From contig NZ_CP042829.1 of NCBI RefSeq assembly GCF_008838325.1, positions 2,418,001 to 2,482,000 on the forward strand: DNA of 64,000 nucleotides. Direction: 5' to 3'. Below the pieces are notes generated by a model, which was given only the letters and a program-made list of their open reading frames with translations, searched no databases and was not told the origin of the DNA. Made by a program: the position numbers and the translations under genes. Shown piece after piece: positions 37,260 to 44,917 of this stretch. Every line of letters begins with the position of its first letter. Position 1 is the stretch's first letter. This stretch comes from Tepidiforma bonchosmolovskayae (GTDB taxonomy: Bacteria; Chloroflexota; Dehalococcoidia; Tepidiformales; Tepidiformaceae).

Positions 37260-37952
37260 TCAGCGGGGCCTGCCTAAGCTGGCCAGGTCGTCGCCAGATT
37301 TCACCTCGCCCATCCCCAGCGCGGCGTGGTTAGCTGACATGAGTGCCTGCACGGCTGCGACCCGCACGTCCGGATCGGCATGGACGGTGACCGTTGTTCC
37401 ATCGGGCATCCAAAGCGTCGTAGCTGTTTGGAGGTCCATCGCCGGCACGCCCCGCACGCGGTAAGGAGTTGAGAACCCAGCCTGTCGCTGGATCGCCTCG
37501 GGTTGAGGTAGGGCGTTCGGGGTGCGCACGATCACCTGGAGCGGAGGAACGCAGCTCGGCCCATCTCCGGTGTCAAGCGGGGTGCACTCGCCGTAGATGA
37601 GGTACAGCGAGCTGGCGAGTCGGTCCTCCTTCTCCCCGGTCATCTCAGCGCGGAGGACATACTCGACGGTCTGAGCCTTCGTGAGGTTGAGCCCCTGGAA
37701 CTGCTCTCCCAGCCAGAGGACTCTTGCCTTGTCCCATGTGCGTGCGACCTCCACCGCCCCGCGATCGAGGACCCCCGGGTGGGAATTCGCCGGGTCGGCC
37801 ACCCGGTAGGTCCTCCCGGGAGCAGGCTTTTCGCCCTGACCCGCCCACACGATCGAGGCTGCGAAACCCCCTGCTGCCAGCAACCCGATCAAGATGAATA
37901 CCGAAAAAGGTCGTACGAATTTCAGATTTATGTGTCCATTAATAGGCATCAT
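37260..37952 (-). CDS. Membrane-anchored extracytoplasmic protein of unknown function
   Basis: The 230-residue protein has an N-terminal helix (about residues 12-36, F-S-V-F-I-L-I-G-L-L-A-A-G-G-F) and a soluble domain with two Cys (E-C-T-P and S-C-V-P-P) that could form a disulfide. No family is recognised. I chose the ATG at 37952 rather than the GTG at 38006, because the latter adds an unconserved, Ser/Thr-rich stretch before the helix. Its GC content is below that of the surrounding core genes. Confidence 0.6.
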   Translation of the reverse strand: MMPINGHINLKFVRPFSVFILIGLLAAGGFAASIVWAGQGEKPAPGRTYRVADPANSHPGVLDRGAVEVARTWDKARVLWLGEQFQGLNLTKAQTVEYVLRAEMTGEKEDRLASSLYLIYGECTPLDTGDGPSCVPPLQVIVRTPNALPQPEAIQRQAGFSTPYRVRGVPAMDLQTATTLWMPDGTTVTVHADPDVRVAAVQALMSANHAALGMGEVKSGDDLASLGRPR

Positions 37953-38064
37953 TTCCCACCATGTTGATGTAGGCGACGTATCCGTCCCAATTTCAGGCAA
38001 GCGCACCGCCGCACTTTGCGATCGCTAAATCGTTACCCCAATATCACCAGTGCGGAGGATTGTG

Positions 38065-38610
38065 CTATCCTCCGTCGCTTATCCACCGGTATATTACATC
38101 AGATCTGCCGTCGATGAATCCATGGTACCATACGCAATGTGTGCCATAATTTGCGTCGAAGTCGTCGAAATGTGGAGTAGCGGCATAGGCCTGCCCGCCA
38201 TTGGTTGTTGGTGCAACCTCATAACGAAAATGATACCTGTCTCTGAGATATCCGTTATTACTTGCCGCCGAGTCATCGCTCGTCGTGCAACCTCCGTTGT
38301 CCCAAAAATACTGACCTCCTGAGCGCTCTTCATAGCCGCCATGATCAGATCGTTTAGCATGTTGGAAGACATGATCGTGAAATCCATTGCCATTGGTAAA
38401 TACGATTGATACTGGATCAATAGCAGTATTACAGCCTTGCAAATAGCTGTACATACCGAAAGTTTGGTCTATAGGAGCATCTGCGGATGCAAGTATGCCC
38501 GACAGTGCCAGAGCTACGGCCACCGCAGCTGCAATTGGGAGGGCCGCACCTTCACGGCAGCGGCGTCCTGCTTTGATGCGGGAGAAGGTCTCTATCAAGG
38601 ACATAGTCAT
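38065..38610 (-). CDS. Secreted protein of unknown function, AT-rich
   Basis: The 181-residue protein has a signal peptide (about residues 20-45, L-P-I-A-A-A-V-A-V-A-L-A-L-S-G, cleavage near A-S-A-D-A). The mature region is rich in Gly, Asn, Asp, His and Tyr (F-H-D-H-V-F-Q-H, D-R-Y-H-F-R-Y-E) with three Cys. No family is recognised. Its DNA is clearly more AT-rich than the rest of the window, a sign of recent acquisition. GGGAG lies 3-4 bases before the ATG. It is downstream of the LuxR-type mini-gene at 38716. Confidence 0.6.
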   Translation of the reverse strand: MTMSLIETFSRIKAGRRCREGAALPIAAAVAVALALSGILASADAPIDQTFGMYSYLQGCNTAIDPVSIVFTNGNGFHDHVFQHAKRSDHGGYEERSGGQYFWDNGGCTTSDDSAASNNGYLRDRYHFRYEVAPTTNGGQAYAATPHFDDFDANYGTHCVWYHGFIDGRSDVIYRWISDGG

Positions 38611-38674
38611 GTCTCCCTTCACGTGTGAAGTCAGTCTTGCAACTGCCGCCAACAGATTGGGTGAAGCCCGCTCT

Positions 38675-38958
38675 CCCCGCAATACGGCTCTTTGGCCCCC
38701 GCCGATCGGCCGGGGTCATCCGGCCCCCTCCTGCTCGCGCAGCCAAATGGCAAGCGAGACACGGTTCGTCACGCCAGCCTTGCGCATGGCGGACTCGACG
38801 TAGTGCTTCACGGTGGACGCGCTCAATCCGAGCGAGCGGGCGATTTCCGCGTTGGTCATGCCGCGGGCCACGAGCCCGGCCACTTCGCGCTCCCGCGGGC
38901 TGAGTTGCGCCTGGTGCATCGTTCACCTCCGGCCGCTCCGCTCCCGGAGTGCCCGGGG
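38675..38958. repeat. Direct repeat, copy A (LuxR-HTH cassette)
   Basis: This 284-bp segment recurs at 40480-40763, with roughly nine in ten bases identical by eye. It runs from CCCCGCAATACGG, downstream of the HTH gene, through the whole gene to the GGAGTGCC-GGGG stretch upstream of its ribosome site. A GC-rich palindrome (CCCCGCCGATCGGCCGGGG) after the gene is preserved in both copies. Confidence 0.85.
38716..38919 (-). CDS. LuxR-type (GerE) HTH mini-protein, copy A
   Basis: The 67-residue protein is just the LuxR/GerE DNA-binding domain: L-S-P-R-E-R-E-V-A-G-L-V-A-R-G-M, then N-A-E-I-A-R-S-L-G-L-S-A-S-T-V-K-H-Y-V as the recognition helix, and V-T-N-R-V-S-L-A. It has no receiver or ligand domain, so activity may be controlled by expression or by a partner. 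The ATG has GGAGGTGAACG before it. It is nearly identical to the protein encoded at 40521-40724. Confidence 0.85.
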   Translation of the reverse strand: MHQAQLSPREREVAGLVARGMTNAEIARSLGLSASTVKHYVESAMRKAGVTNRVSLAIWLREQEGAG

Positions 38959-39139
38959 ATGTAATAGCACAAATCCGGGGCCGCTTCCATCACTGGAGGT
39001 TAATCGTGGGCGATTGGCCGCGACCGCAGCGGACGAGAGCAAGAAGGGCACGGGGATGCCAACCCGGACCCATCGGCCAATGCCAGCTGATCCCCGCCGT
39101 TGGGGGGGGCGGCTGAATTCCGCTGCGCGGGCCCCTCGT

Positions 39140-40066
39140 TCAGGCTCTGTGGCGAACTGCAAACCCCAGGGCGCCCAGCAGTGCTGCCAGCGCGACGAGT
39201 CCGGCGCCTGCGATACCCAGGGGCGTGGACCTACGTGATTCGTCGCCAGGAAGCTGGCCGGTTGCAGGCGGGTTGGGCGCGGCGCCGACCGGCGATGGGT
39301 CACCCGTTCCGGGAGGCGCGGCCGCAAAGTTGTCCAGCAACCGCGTAACCCCGGGGATCAGTTCCATTTCCACGAAGAGCCGCTGGCCGCGGCTGTTGTA
39401 GAACGTCAGCCGGGCTCCGGCCCTCGAGCACGCCGCCGGCTGGCCCGCCTCGCCGAGTCGCAAAGCGAGCGGCGGCGAGCCTGCCGATACGCCATCAGTC
39501 GCGACCCCTGTGCAACGCTCGCCGTCCGCACGCACCTCGACAGAACCGAGGAAGGCCCCGAGAGAGGCCCTGTCTGGCCCGTTCGAGACGCTCGCCAGCG
39601 CTTCCGATGACAGGAGGACCGTCGATGTGCGGCCGGGATTGCGCACCGGGTCGAGGACCGCCAGCTCGACACCGAGCGAATCATCGACGACGGGAGCGTC
39701 GACGCAATCGCCCCGGACTCCCGGCCACACCCGGGTGGGGCCATCCGGCAGCTCCCGAGGGAGCGGGAATGATACCGAAAATGTCCCGGCGGTTGATACT
39801 GCGGCGTTCGTTCTAGCGGTGTTCGAGGGTTCGAACGGCGTGATCACCTTCGGGTCGCCGCGGTCGCGGATGAAGAGCCCGACCTCGACCTCCCGACCTG
39901 CACAGGAGGCCGGGAGGTTGCCGACGACGTTCATCGCAGCATCTCTTCCGACGACGCTAACTGGAAACGAAGCGCGGATGCTCGGCGCGGGCGCCTGGGC
40001 TGCAGCCGGCGCAAGGCGCGCAGCAAATATCAGCAGTGAAACGCTCGCCAGGATGAGGGTTCGCAT
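39140..40066 (-). CDS. Exported surface protein with C-terminal membrane anchor
   Basis: The 308-residue protein has a Sec signal peptide (residues 1-23, ending A-P-A-A-A-Q-A), a mostly beta-rich extracellular region with paired Cys, a Pro/Gly-rich stalk and a C-terminal TM helix (about 283-302) with a basic R-H-R-A end. The stalk contains P-P-A-T-G and Q-L-P-G before the helix, similar to but not a canonical sortase signal. No family is recognised. It lies between the two LuxR-HTH copies. Confidence 0.65.
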   Translation of the reverse strand: MRTLILASVSLLIFAARLAPAAAQAPAPSIRASFPVSVVGRDAAMNVVGNLPASCAGREVEVGLFIRDRGDPKVITPFEPSNTARTNAAVSTAGTFSVSFPLPRELPDGPTRVWPGVRGDCVDAPVVDDSLGVELAVLDPVRNPGRTSTVLLSSEALASVSNGPDRASLGAFLGSVEVRADGERCTGVATDGVSAGSPPLALRLGEAGQPAACSRAGARLTFYNSRGQRLFVEMELIPGVTRLLDNFAAAPPGTGDPSPVGAAPNPPATGQLPGDESRRSTPLGIAGAGLVALAALLGALGFAVRHRA

Positions 40067-40088
40067 GGTTCCTGCTCCTTTCCTGGCC

Positions 40089-40280
40089 TTACCCGGCCGT
40101 CGGCGGTGTACCGGACCGTCTCCGAACCGTCCAGGCCCACGTGCCGACGAAGCTGAAGATGATGCTCAAGACGAGGACCACGAACAGCTCAACGGCGCCC
40201 ACTGGTCCGAGCAGGACCCCGCCGACAACCAGAACGGCAAAGAGCAGAAACGCGAGCAAGACAAACGCAAGGGCGGACAC
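40089..40280 (-). CDS. Small two-helix membrane protein
   Basis: The 63-residue product has two TM helices (about residues 4-25 and 29-50) and a basic tail (T-V-R-R-R-S-G). No family is recognised. The GTG start has GGAGG 6 bases upstream. It ends 22 bases before the exported-protein gene starts, so the two probably form an operon downstream of the LuxR-HTH copy B. Confidence 0.55.
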   Translation of the reverse strand: MSALAFVLLAFLLFAVLVVGGVLLGPVGAVELFVVLVLSIIFSFVGTWAWTVRRRSGTPPTAG

Positions 40281-40339
40281 GGGAGCCTCCAGCGATCAGC
40301 TTCATGTCGAGAGCGGCCGCGCCCGGCTGCGCGGCCCCG

Positions 40340-40470
40340 GCGGTTGGTCGGGCACGTACCCGGTAGATGCAACGTTGCACCAGTGCGAACTGTTCCATGC
40401 TCGCGTTCGCACCAGGTCCGGCCCCGGTGCACCGGACGCAATTCTGTTGCTGCAGAGACGCTAGTCGAGG
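40340..40470. promoter_or_regulatory. Cluster of inverted repeats upstream of the small membrane protein operon
   Basis: Within the 240-base gap between the small membrane gene and the LuxR-HTH copy B there are TGCAACGTTGCA (40368-40379), GTGCGAAC paired with GTTCGCAC about 13 bases later, and GTCCGG paired with CCGGAC. They could be operator sites or an RNA structure. No gene is seen here. Confidence 0.4.
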
Positions 40471-40479
40471 TGAGGCTCG

Positions 40480-40763
40480 CCCCGCAATACGGCTCTTTGG
40501 CCCCCGCCGATCGGCCGGGGTCATCCGGCCCCCTCCCGGTCGCGCAGCCACATCGCCAGTGCCACACGGTTCGTCACGCCGGCCTTGCGCATGGCGGACT
40601 CGACGTAGTGCTTCACGGTGGACGCGCTCAATCCGAGCGAGCGTGCGATCTCCGCGTTCGTCATCCCGCAGGCCACGAGCCTCGCCACGTCGCGCTCCCG
40701 CGGGCTGAGTTGCCCCTGGTGCATCCCGTTACCTCCGGCCGCTCCGCTCCCGGAGTGCCGGGG
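40480..40763. repeat. Direct repeat, copy B (LuxR-HTH cassette)
   Basis: Second copy of the 284-bp repeat, 1805 bases from copy A and in the same orientation. Differences are scattered substitutions plus two compensating single-base indels outside the coding frame. Confidence 0.85.
40521..40724 (-). CDS. LuxR-type (GerE) HTH mini-protein, copy B
   Basis: The 67-residue protein is a near-duplicate of the one at 38716-38919, with identical recognition helix (S-A-S-T-V-K-H-Y-V-E-S) and a few changes such as A-C-G-M for A-R-G-M and D-R-E-G-A-G at the end. The ribosome site GGAGGTAACGGG is conserved. The longer frame upstream is discarded because copy A has no such extension. It precedes the small membrane protein/exported protein pair on the same strand. 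Confidence 0.85.
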   Translation of the reverse strand: MHQGQLSPRERDVARLVACGMTNAEIARSLGLSASTVKHYVESAMRKAGVTNRVALAMWLRDREGAG

Positions 40764-40831
40764 AAGGTATACCACAGATCGCAGGCGACTGCTATCACAA
40801 GGATGAAAGAATCGACCGGTACCGGGACGCG

Positions 40832-41200
40832 CTACCGGACGATGACCTGCCCGGACATTGCCGCGCCGTGCACCCCGCAGGTGTACGCGAAGACGCCGGG
40901 CTCCATGAACTCGAACTCGAAGTTGCCGCTCCGCAGTTCACCGGAATCAACCGCCTCGCCCGCGAAGGCGCCCATGACCCGGTGACTCACCTTCCCGCGG
41001 AAGCTCCAGGTCACCCGCGTGCCGACCGGTACCTGCAGGCTGCGCGGCTGAAAGCGGAAGTCGGTCACGGTGATCGTCGTCAGGTTCGCCGGAAGCGCGC
41101 CCGGTTTCGTCGGCGTCGCCTCCGGCGCACCCGCTCCGCCGCTGCAGGCGCTCCCCAAGACTGCCAGGCAAACGGCGATGGCGGCGATCCGCCCCCTCAT
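40832..41200 (-). CDS. Cupredoxin-domain lipoprotein
   Basis: The 122-residue protein has a lipoprotein signal with lipobox L-G-S-A-C (Cys at about residue 19), a Pro/Thr linker and a plastocyanin-like domain. The type 1 copper ligands are His in V-S-H-R-V-M-G and the Cys-His-Met set in Y-T-C-G-V-H-G-A-A-M. It should carry electrons or copper at the outer face of the membrane. The start ATG overlaps the fakA stop by 4 bases, so it is the last gene of that operon. Confidence 0.88.
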   Translation of the reverse strand: MRGRIAAIAVCLAVLGSACSGGAGAPEATPTKPGALPANLTTITVTDFRFQPRSLQVPVGTRVTWSFRGKVSHRVMGAFAGEAVDSGELRSGNFEFEFMEPGVFAYTCGVHGAAMSGQVIVR

Positions 41201-42831
41201 GACTCCACCGATGCGATGTACGGGTACAGCGGCTGCCCCCCGTCGATGACCTCCACCTCTGCGCCGGGGAACCGCTGGCGTACCGCATCACCCGCAAGCC
41301 CGGCCTCCCCGCCTTCCCCCACGTAAACGGTTACGAGCTTGCCCGCGCCGGCCCCTGCCGCCGCAAGGCCTTCGACCAGCGCGTCCTCGAGCGTCGCCCG
41401 GGCCGCTTTGAGCCGGCCATCAACCACCGCGATCGCCTGGCCCGCCTCCACGCGGACGCCATCCGCCGCCCGCGACGCCGCTGCGCGCGTCACCTCGACC
41501 GTTCGAACGGACTTCGCGGCTTCGGCCATCCGGCTGACGAGTTCCGCCGCCCGGCCTGCGGGGTCGAACATCAGCGCCGCTGCGACCCCCTGCGGGAGGG
41601 TTGTCGTGGGTACGATGTGCAGGGTGCACCGTGCGAGCTGCGCCGCCTGCTCGGCGGCGAGCAGCACGTTCTTGTGGTTCGGGAGCACGATGACGTCGGC
41701 CGTACCCATCGCCTCGGCCGCATGTGCGATGTTGCCCGCTGCCGGCTTTTCAACCACCCCAAGGTCCACCACCCGCGCGCCGAGGCTCTCGAACAGCCGG
41801 TCGAAGCCGGTCCCGCGGCTCAAGGCCAGCAGGCCCACGGCAGGGGTCGCGCCGCTCCCGGCCGTTTGGAACCGCGCGCGCTGGGCGTCCATGTCGTCGA
41901 CCTTTACCCGCTCGGGCCGGCCCAGCCCTGCCATCGCTGCGAGCAGGGCCTCCGGCTGCTCTGTGTGGACGTGCACTCGCGCCAGCCGCTCGTCGCCCAC
42001 CACCACCACGCTCTGTCCCAGCTCCTCGGCCAGCGCCCTGACGCGCGCAAGATCAAGTACGACGCCGCCCAACGGCTCGAGCACGAACTCGGTGCAATAG
42101 CCGTACGTATCGCCCGCGTGCGCGGCGGCGAACTCCATTGCGTGGCCGCCCGCGCCGAACTCCTCCAGCTGCAGCTCCTCGCCCTTCAACCGCGCGAGCA
42201 TCCCCCCGAGCAGGACGCACACGCCTTCTCCCCCGGCGTCGGGCACCCCGGCTTGCCGCAGCGACTCCAGCTGGTCGATGGTCCGCTCCTCGGCCTCCCG
42301 CGCGGCAGCAACGGCAGCTTCCAGCACCGCGAGGCACGGGAGCCCTGCGCCCTCGCCGGGCATCCGTACGGCGGCGGCCTGCGCCGCCTGCGCCGCTTCG
42401 CGCAGCACCGTCAGCATCGTCCCCTCCTGCGGTCGGCTGACGGCGGCATATGCGGCCTCGGCCGCGGCCAGCAGTCCGGCGGCAAGCCGCGCAGCGTCGA
42501 GTTCTGCCGCGCCCGCAACCCCCCGGGCGAATCCCCGCAACGCCTGCGAGAGGATGACGCCGGAATTCCCGCGCGCCCCGTACAGCGCGCCGCGCGCCGC
42601 TGCCTCGGCCACCGCGGCTGCGCTGCTCCCGCCCGGGACCTCCCTCGCGGCGGCCGCCGCCTCCCGGAGCGTAGCCGCCATGTTCGAGCCTGTGTCGCCG
42701 TCCGGCACCGGGTACACGTTGATGGCGTTGATTGCCGGTGCCGCCGCGGCAACGGCCGCAGCCCCCGCTTCGAAGAGCGCCCGCAGCCCATCGCCATCCA
42801 CCCGGAGCACCGGGCTCCCGCCGCCGCTCAC
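41197..42831 (-). CDS. fakA: DAK2-domain fatty acid kinase subunit A-like protein
   Basis: The 544-residue protein has the N-terminal DAK2 domain with N-V-Y-P-V-P-D-G-D-T-G-S-N-M (ATP/Mg site), G-A-R-G-N-S-G-V-I-L-S-Q and G-G-E-G, then the central and C-terminal domains of the YloV/FakA family (V-H-T-E-Q-P-E, P-N-H-K-N-V). FakA phosphorylates fatty acids bound to a FakB/DegV protein. It diverges from rpmB, a conserved neighbourhood in many bacteria. The start is a GTG. Ala content is very high. Confidence 0.9.
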   Translation of the reverse strand: MSGGGSPVLRVDGDGLRALFEAGAAAVAAAAPAINAINVYPVPDGDTGSNMAATLREAAAAAREVPGGSSAAAVAEAAARGALYGARGNSGVILSQALRGFARGVAGAAELDAARLAAGLLAAAEAAYAAVSRPQEGTMLTVLREAAQAAQAAAVRMPGEGAGLPCLAVLEAAVAAAREAEERTIDQLESLRQAGVPDAGGEGVCVLLGGMLARLKGEELQLEEFGAGGHAMEFAAAHAGDTYGYCTEFVLEPLGGVVLDLARVRALAEELGQSVVVVGDERLARVHVHTEQPEALLAAMAGLGRPERVKVDDMDAQRARFQTAGSGATPAVGLLALSRGTGFDRLFESLGARVVDLGVVEKPAAGNIAHAAEAMGTADVIVLPNHKNVLLAAEQAAQLARCTLHIVPTTTLPQGVAAALMFDPAGRAAELVSRMAEAAKSVRTVEVTRAAASRAADGVRVEAGQAIAVVDGRLKAARATLEDALVEGLAAAGAGAGKLVTVYVGEGGEAGLAGDAVRQRFPGAEVEVIDGGQPLYPYIASVES

Positions 42832-42875
42832 GCGCTGCCACCCGGCCCGGTTTGGCCGCTATCGAATCCCGGTGC

Positions 42876-42881
42876 TAGCAT
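42876..42881 (+). promoter_or_regulatory. Extended -10 element of rpmB
   Basis: TGCTAGCAT gives an extended -10 with TAGCAT, 36 bases before the ATG. Here, unlike many genes in the window, a leader with a GGAAGG ribosome site follows. Confidence 0.45.
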
Positions 42882-42917
42882 GAGAGTTCGATTCTGCCAC
42901 GGAAGGAAGCATCACGC

Positions 42918-43130
42918 ATGGCCAGTGGAGCATGCGACGTCTGCGGCAAGACCACCCAGTTCGGCCGGCACATCCGCCACACCCACGGCGGCCGCTGGGA
43001 GCGCAAGGCGACCAAGAAGTCGCGGACGTTCCGACCCAACGTGCACAAGCACCGCATCTTCTTCGGCGGCGCCTCGCTCCGCGTCAACATCTGCACGCGC
43101 TGCCTGAAGACCATGACCAAGTCCGTCTAG
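42918..43130 (+). CDS. rpmB: 50S ribosomal protein L28 (zinc form)
   Basis: The 70-residue protein starts M-A-S-G-A-C-D-V-C-G-K and has the pair C-T-R-C-L-K near the end, so it keeps both CxxC zinc knuckles. The core F-G-R-H-I-R-H-T-H-G and R-T-F-R-P-N-V-H match L28. It is monocistronic and followed by a strong hairpin. Confidence 0.96.
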   Translation: MASGACDVCGKTTQFGRHIRHTHGGRWERKATKKSRTFRPNVHKHRIFFGGASLRVNICTRCLKTMTKSV

Positions 43131-43156
43131 CGGACCGCGCAGCGCCCCGCGCCGAA

Positions 43157-43182
43157 CGGCCGGCTCCCTGGGGAGCCGGCCG
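43157..43182. terminator. Hairpin between rpmB and convergent hydrolase gene
   Basis: CGGCCGGCTCCC and GGGAGCCGGCCG are perfect complements separated by only TG, so the real loop takes a few of the inner bases. Confidence 0.7.
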
Positions 43183-43213
43183 AACTCATGTCTCCGCGAA
43201 CGCCCTGCTCTGG

Positions 43214-43861
43214 CTAGCCGGCCGCGGCAAACCGATGAAGCGCTGACGCCAGCTCCTCCTCGACGACGCCTGGAACCTCGAGCACCGCCTGGAGCCAGGC
43301 GGGCCGCTGCCGCGCGCACACCGCGACAGGGTTCGGTACCGGGCACTCGGCCGTCGCGAGCTCCGCAAACCGCCGCACGTACTCCCGCGGCCGGAGGTCC
43401 GACCCGAGTTCGACCAGCGCGAAGGGGTCGGGCGCTGCGTGCGCGCCCGGGACGCCGCGTACGACGGCCGGCCCAGGCCGGTCGCCGCCGCCCGCAAGGC
43501 CCGGCCCGTCAAGGATGGCCACACCGCGCACTTCCCGCGGGCGTGCGCCGGCGAGCAGGAGCCCGATGTATCCGCCGAGCCCCCGTCCCACGATGGTCGC
43601 CGGCCCGATGGCAGCCAGGGCCACATCGGCGTCACCCATCAGCACTTCAGCGGTGTAGCCCCCGCCCGAGGGCACTGTCGATGCCCCATGCCCCGTGAAG
43701 TCCAGCGCGTACACGGCGCCCGGCCACGCAGAAAGGCTGCCCGGCACCCCGGCCGGGGAGCGCTCCCCCAGCGCATGCAGCAGCAGGAGCCGTGGGCCGG
43801 AACCCTCGCGCAGGGTGTGGAGCGCCAGCTTCACCCGGTTGTGCTGCAGGAACACGGTCAT
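43214..43861 (-). CDS. Alpha/beta-fold hydrolase
   Basis: The 215-residue protein keeps the alpha/beta-hydrolase shape (L-L-L-L-H-A-L-G-E, D-F-T-G-H-G), but the nucleophile elbow reads V-G-R-G-L-G-G-Y, without the usual Ser/Asp/Cys. No clear C-terminal His motif is seen beyond E-E-L-A-S-A-L-H-R-F. It may be an inactive or non-hydrolytic relative. The ATG overlaps the upstream hydrolase stop by 4 bases, so the pair is coupled. Confidence 0.72.
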   Translation of the reverse strand: MTVFLQHNRVKLALHTLREGSGPRLLLLHALGERSPAGVPGSLSAWPGAVYALDFTGHGASTVPSGGGYTAEVLMGDADVALAAIGPATIVGRGLGGYIGLLLAGARPREVRGVAILDGPGLAGGGDRPGPAVVRGVPGAHAAPDPFALVELGSDLRPREYVRRFAELATAECPVPNPVAVCARQRPAWLQAVLEVPGVVEEELASALHRFAAAG

Positions 43862-44784
43862 CGAAGAAACTCCAGCACCAGCTCGGCCACCCGGTGGGGG
43901 TGCTCGATGTGGATGAAATGACCCGTGTTCTCGAACGGGATAATCTCCGCCTGCGGCGGCAGGTACGGGAGGAGCGCCCGGTGGTTCGTGCCCCAGCCCA
44001 TCTCCTCCTCGACCGTTGCGGTCAGGCCCAGCAGGGGCACACGCAGCTCCTTCAGCCGGTGCAGCGACCACTCCGGGCTCCATGGCCCGAAGCCGCCGAA
44101 ACGGATCGCCGGGTCGAGCTTCCACCGCCACCCGTCAGGGTCCCGCCGGGCCCCGATCGTCACCAGGTAGCGCAGCCAGTCGTCCGGCAGCCGCGGGTTC
44201 ATCCGCTTGCGCCGGCGGGCCAGCTCCTCCAGCGTCCCCGGCTTGCGCAGGGTGATGTGCGCCGCCCGCCGATGATCCAGCCAGTCCGCCAGCGTCTTCT
44301 GGGTGAACCGCCGGTGCTCGTGGTCCGATACATCCGGGGCCGGGTCCCGGCTCGGCAGCCCGTCGATGACCACCAGTTTCGAAAGTCGGTACGGCAGCGC
44401 CTCAGCCAGCTGGAGCATCATGCCGCCGCCCTTCGAGTGCGCCACTACCGGTACCGCGTCGGGCGTGGTCGAATCGAGCACGGACAGCGCATCCCGGACG
44501 TCGGCGTCCCAGCTGTAGAGGGCCGCATGGTCCGAATCGCCGTGGCCGCGGTGGTCCCACGAAATCACCCGCCAGCCGGCATCCGCAAGCAGCGGAGCGA
44601 ACACATCGAACGTCCCGGCGAAGTCGGAACCCCCGTGGACGAGGAACAGCGGCGGCCCATCGGCATCTCCCCATTCGCACACGTGCAGCCGCACGCCGTA
44701 GGAGTCCACCCAGCGATGGCGGTCGGGGCGCCGCGCGCCGGGGTAGCTCAGAAAGCGCGGCTCATCGATGACCGGTGCGGTCAT
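43858..44784 (-). CDS. Alpha/beta-fold hydrolase (active type)
   Basis: The 308-residue protein has H-G-G-S-D-F-A-G (oxyanion), S-W-D-H-R-G-H-G-D-S, the nucleophile elbow A-H-S-K-G-G and a terminal His in N-T-G-H-F-I-H. A cap domain lies between residues about 150 and 240. The substrate is unknown. The ATG at 44784 has GGAAGGTG before it; a longer open frame upstream lacks homology. It is the first gene of a two-hydrolase operon. Confidence 0.88.
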   Translation of the reverse strand: MTAPVIDEPRFLSYPGARRPDRHRWVDSYGVRLHVCEWGDADGPPLFLVHGGSDFAGTFDVFAPLLADAGWRVISWDHRGHGDSDHAALYSWDADVRDALSVLDSTTPDAVPVVAHSKGGGMMLQLAEALPYRLSKLVVIDGLPSRDPAPDVSDHEHRRFTQKTLADWLDHRRAAHITLRKPGTLEELARRRKRMNPRLPDDWLRYLVTIGARRDPDGWRWKLDPAIRFGGFGPWSPEWSLHRLKELRVPLLGLTATVEEEMGWGTNHRALLPYLPPQAEIIPFENTGHFIHIEHPHRVAELVLEFLR

Positions 44785-44823
44785 GTCGTTCACCTTCCTT
44801 GGGGCGTCGTGAGAGAGCAGAGA

Positions 44824-44844
44824 GCCCGGGAGAACGTCCCGGGC
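44824..44844 (-). terminator. Hairpin after the sirtuin gene
   Basis: GCCCGGGA-GAACG-TCCCGGGC; on the minus strand it is followed by TCTCTGCTCTCT, a mildly U-rich run. Confidence 0.65.
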
Positions 44845-44917
44845 GCAACGCACGATTCGAGCATCCCGCCCGCCGGCGTTGTGGGTCAAGGCGCAAAGGG
44901 GAAACGGACCGGGTCGC

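Noticed and set aside
40383-40395. GAAC-like element GAACTGTTC as a LexA box
   Set aside because: The spacer is 1 base instead of 4; it belongs to a larger inverted repeat GTGCGAAC/GTTCGCAC.
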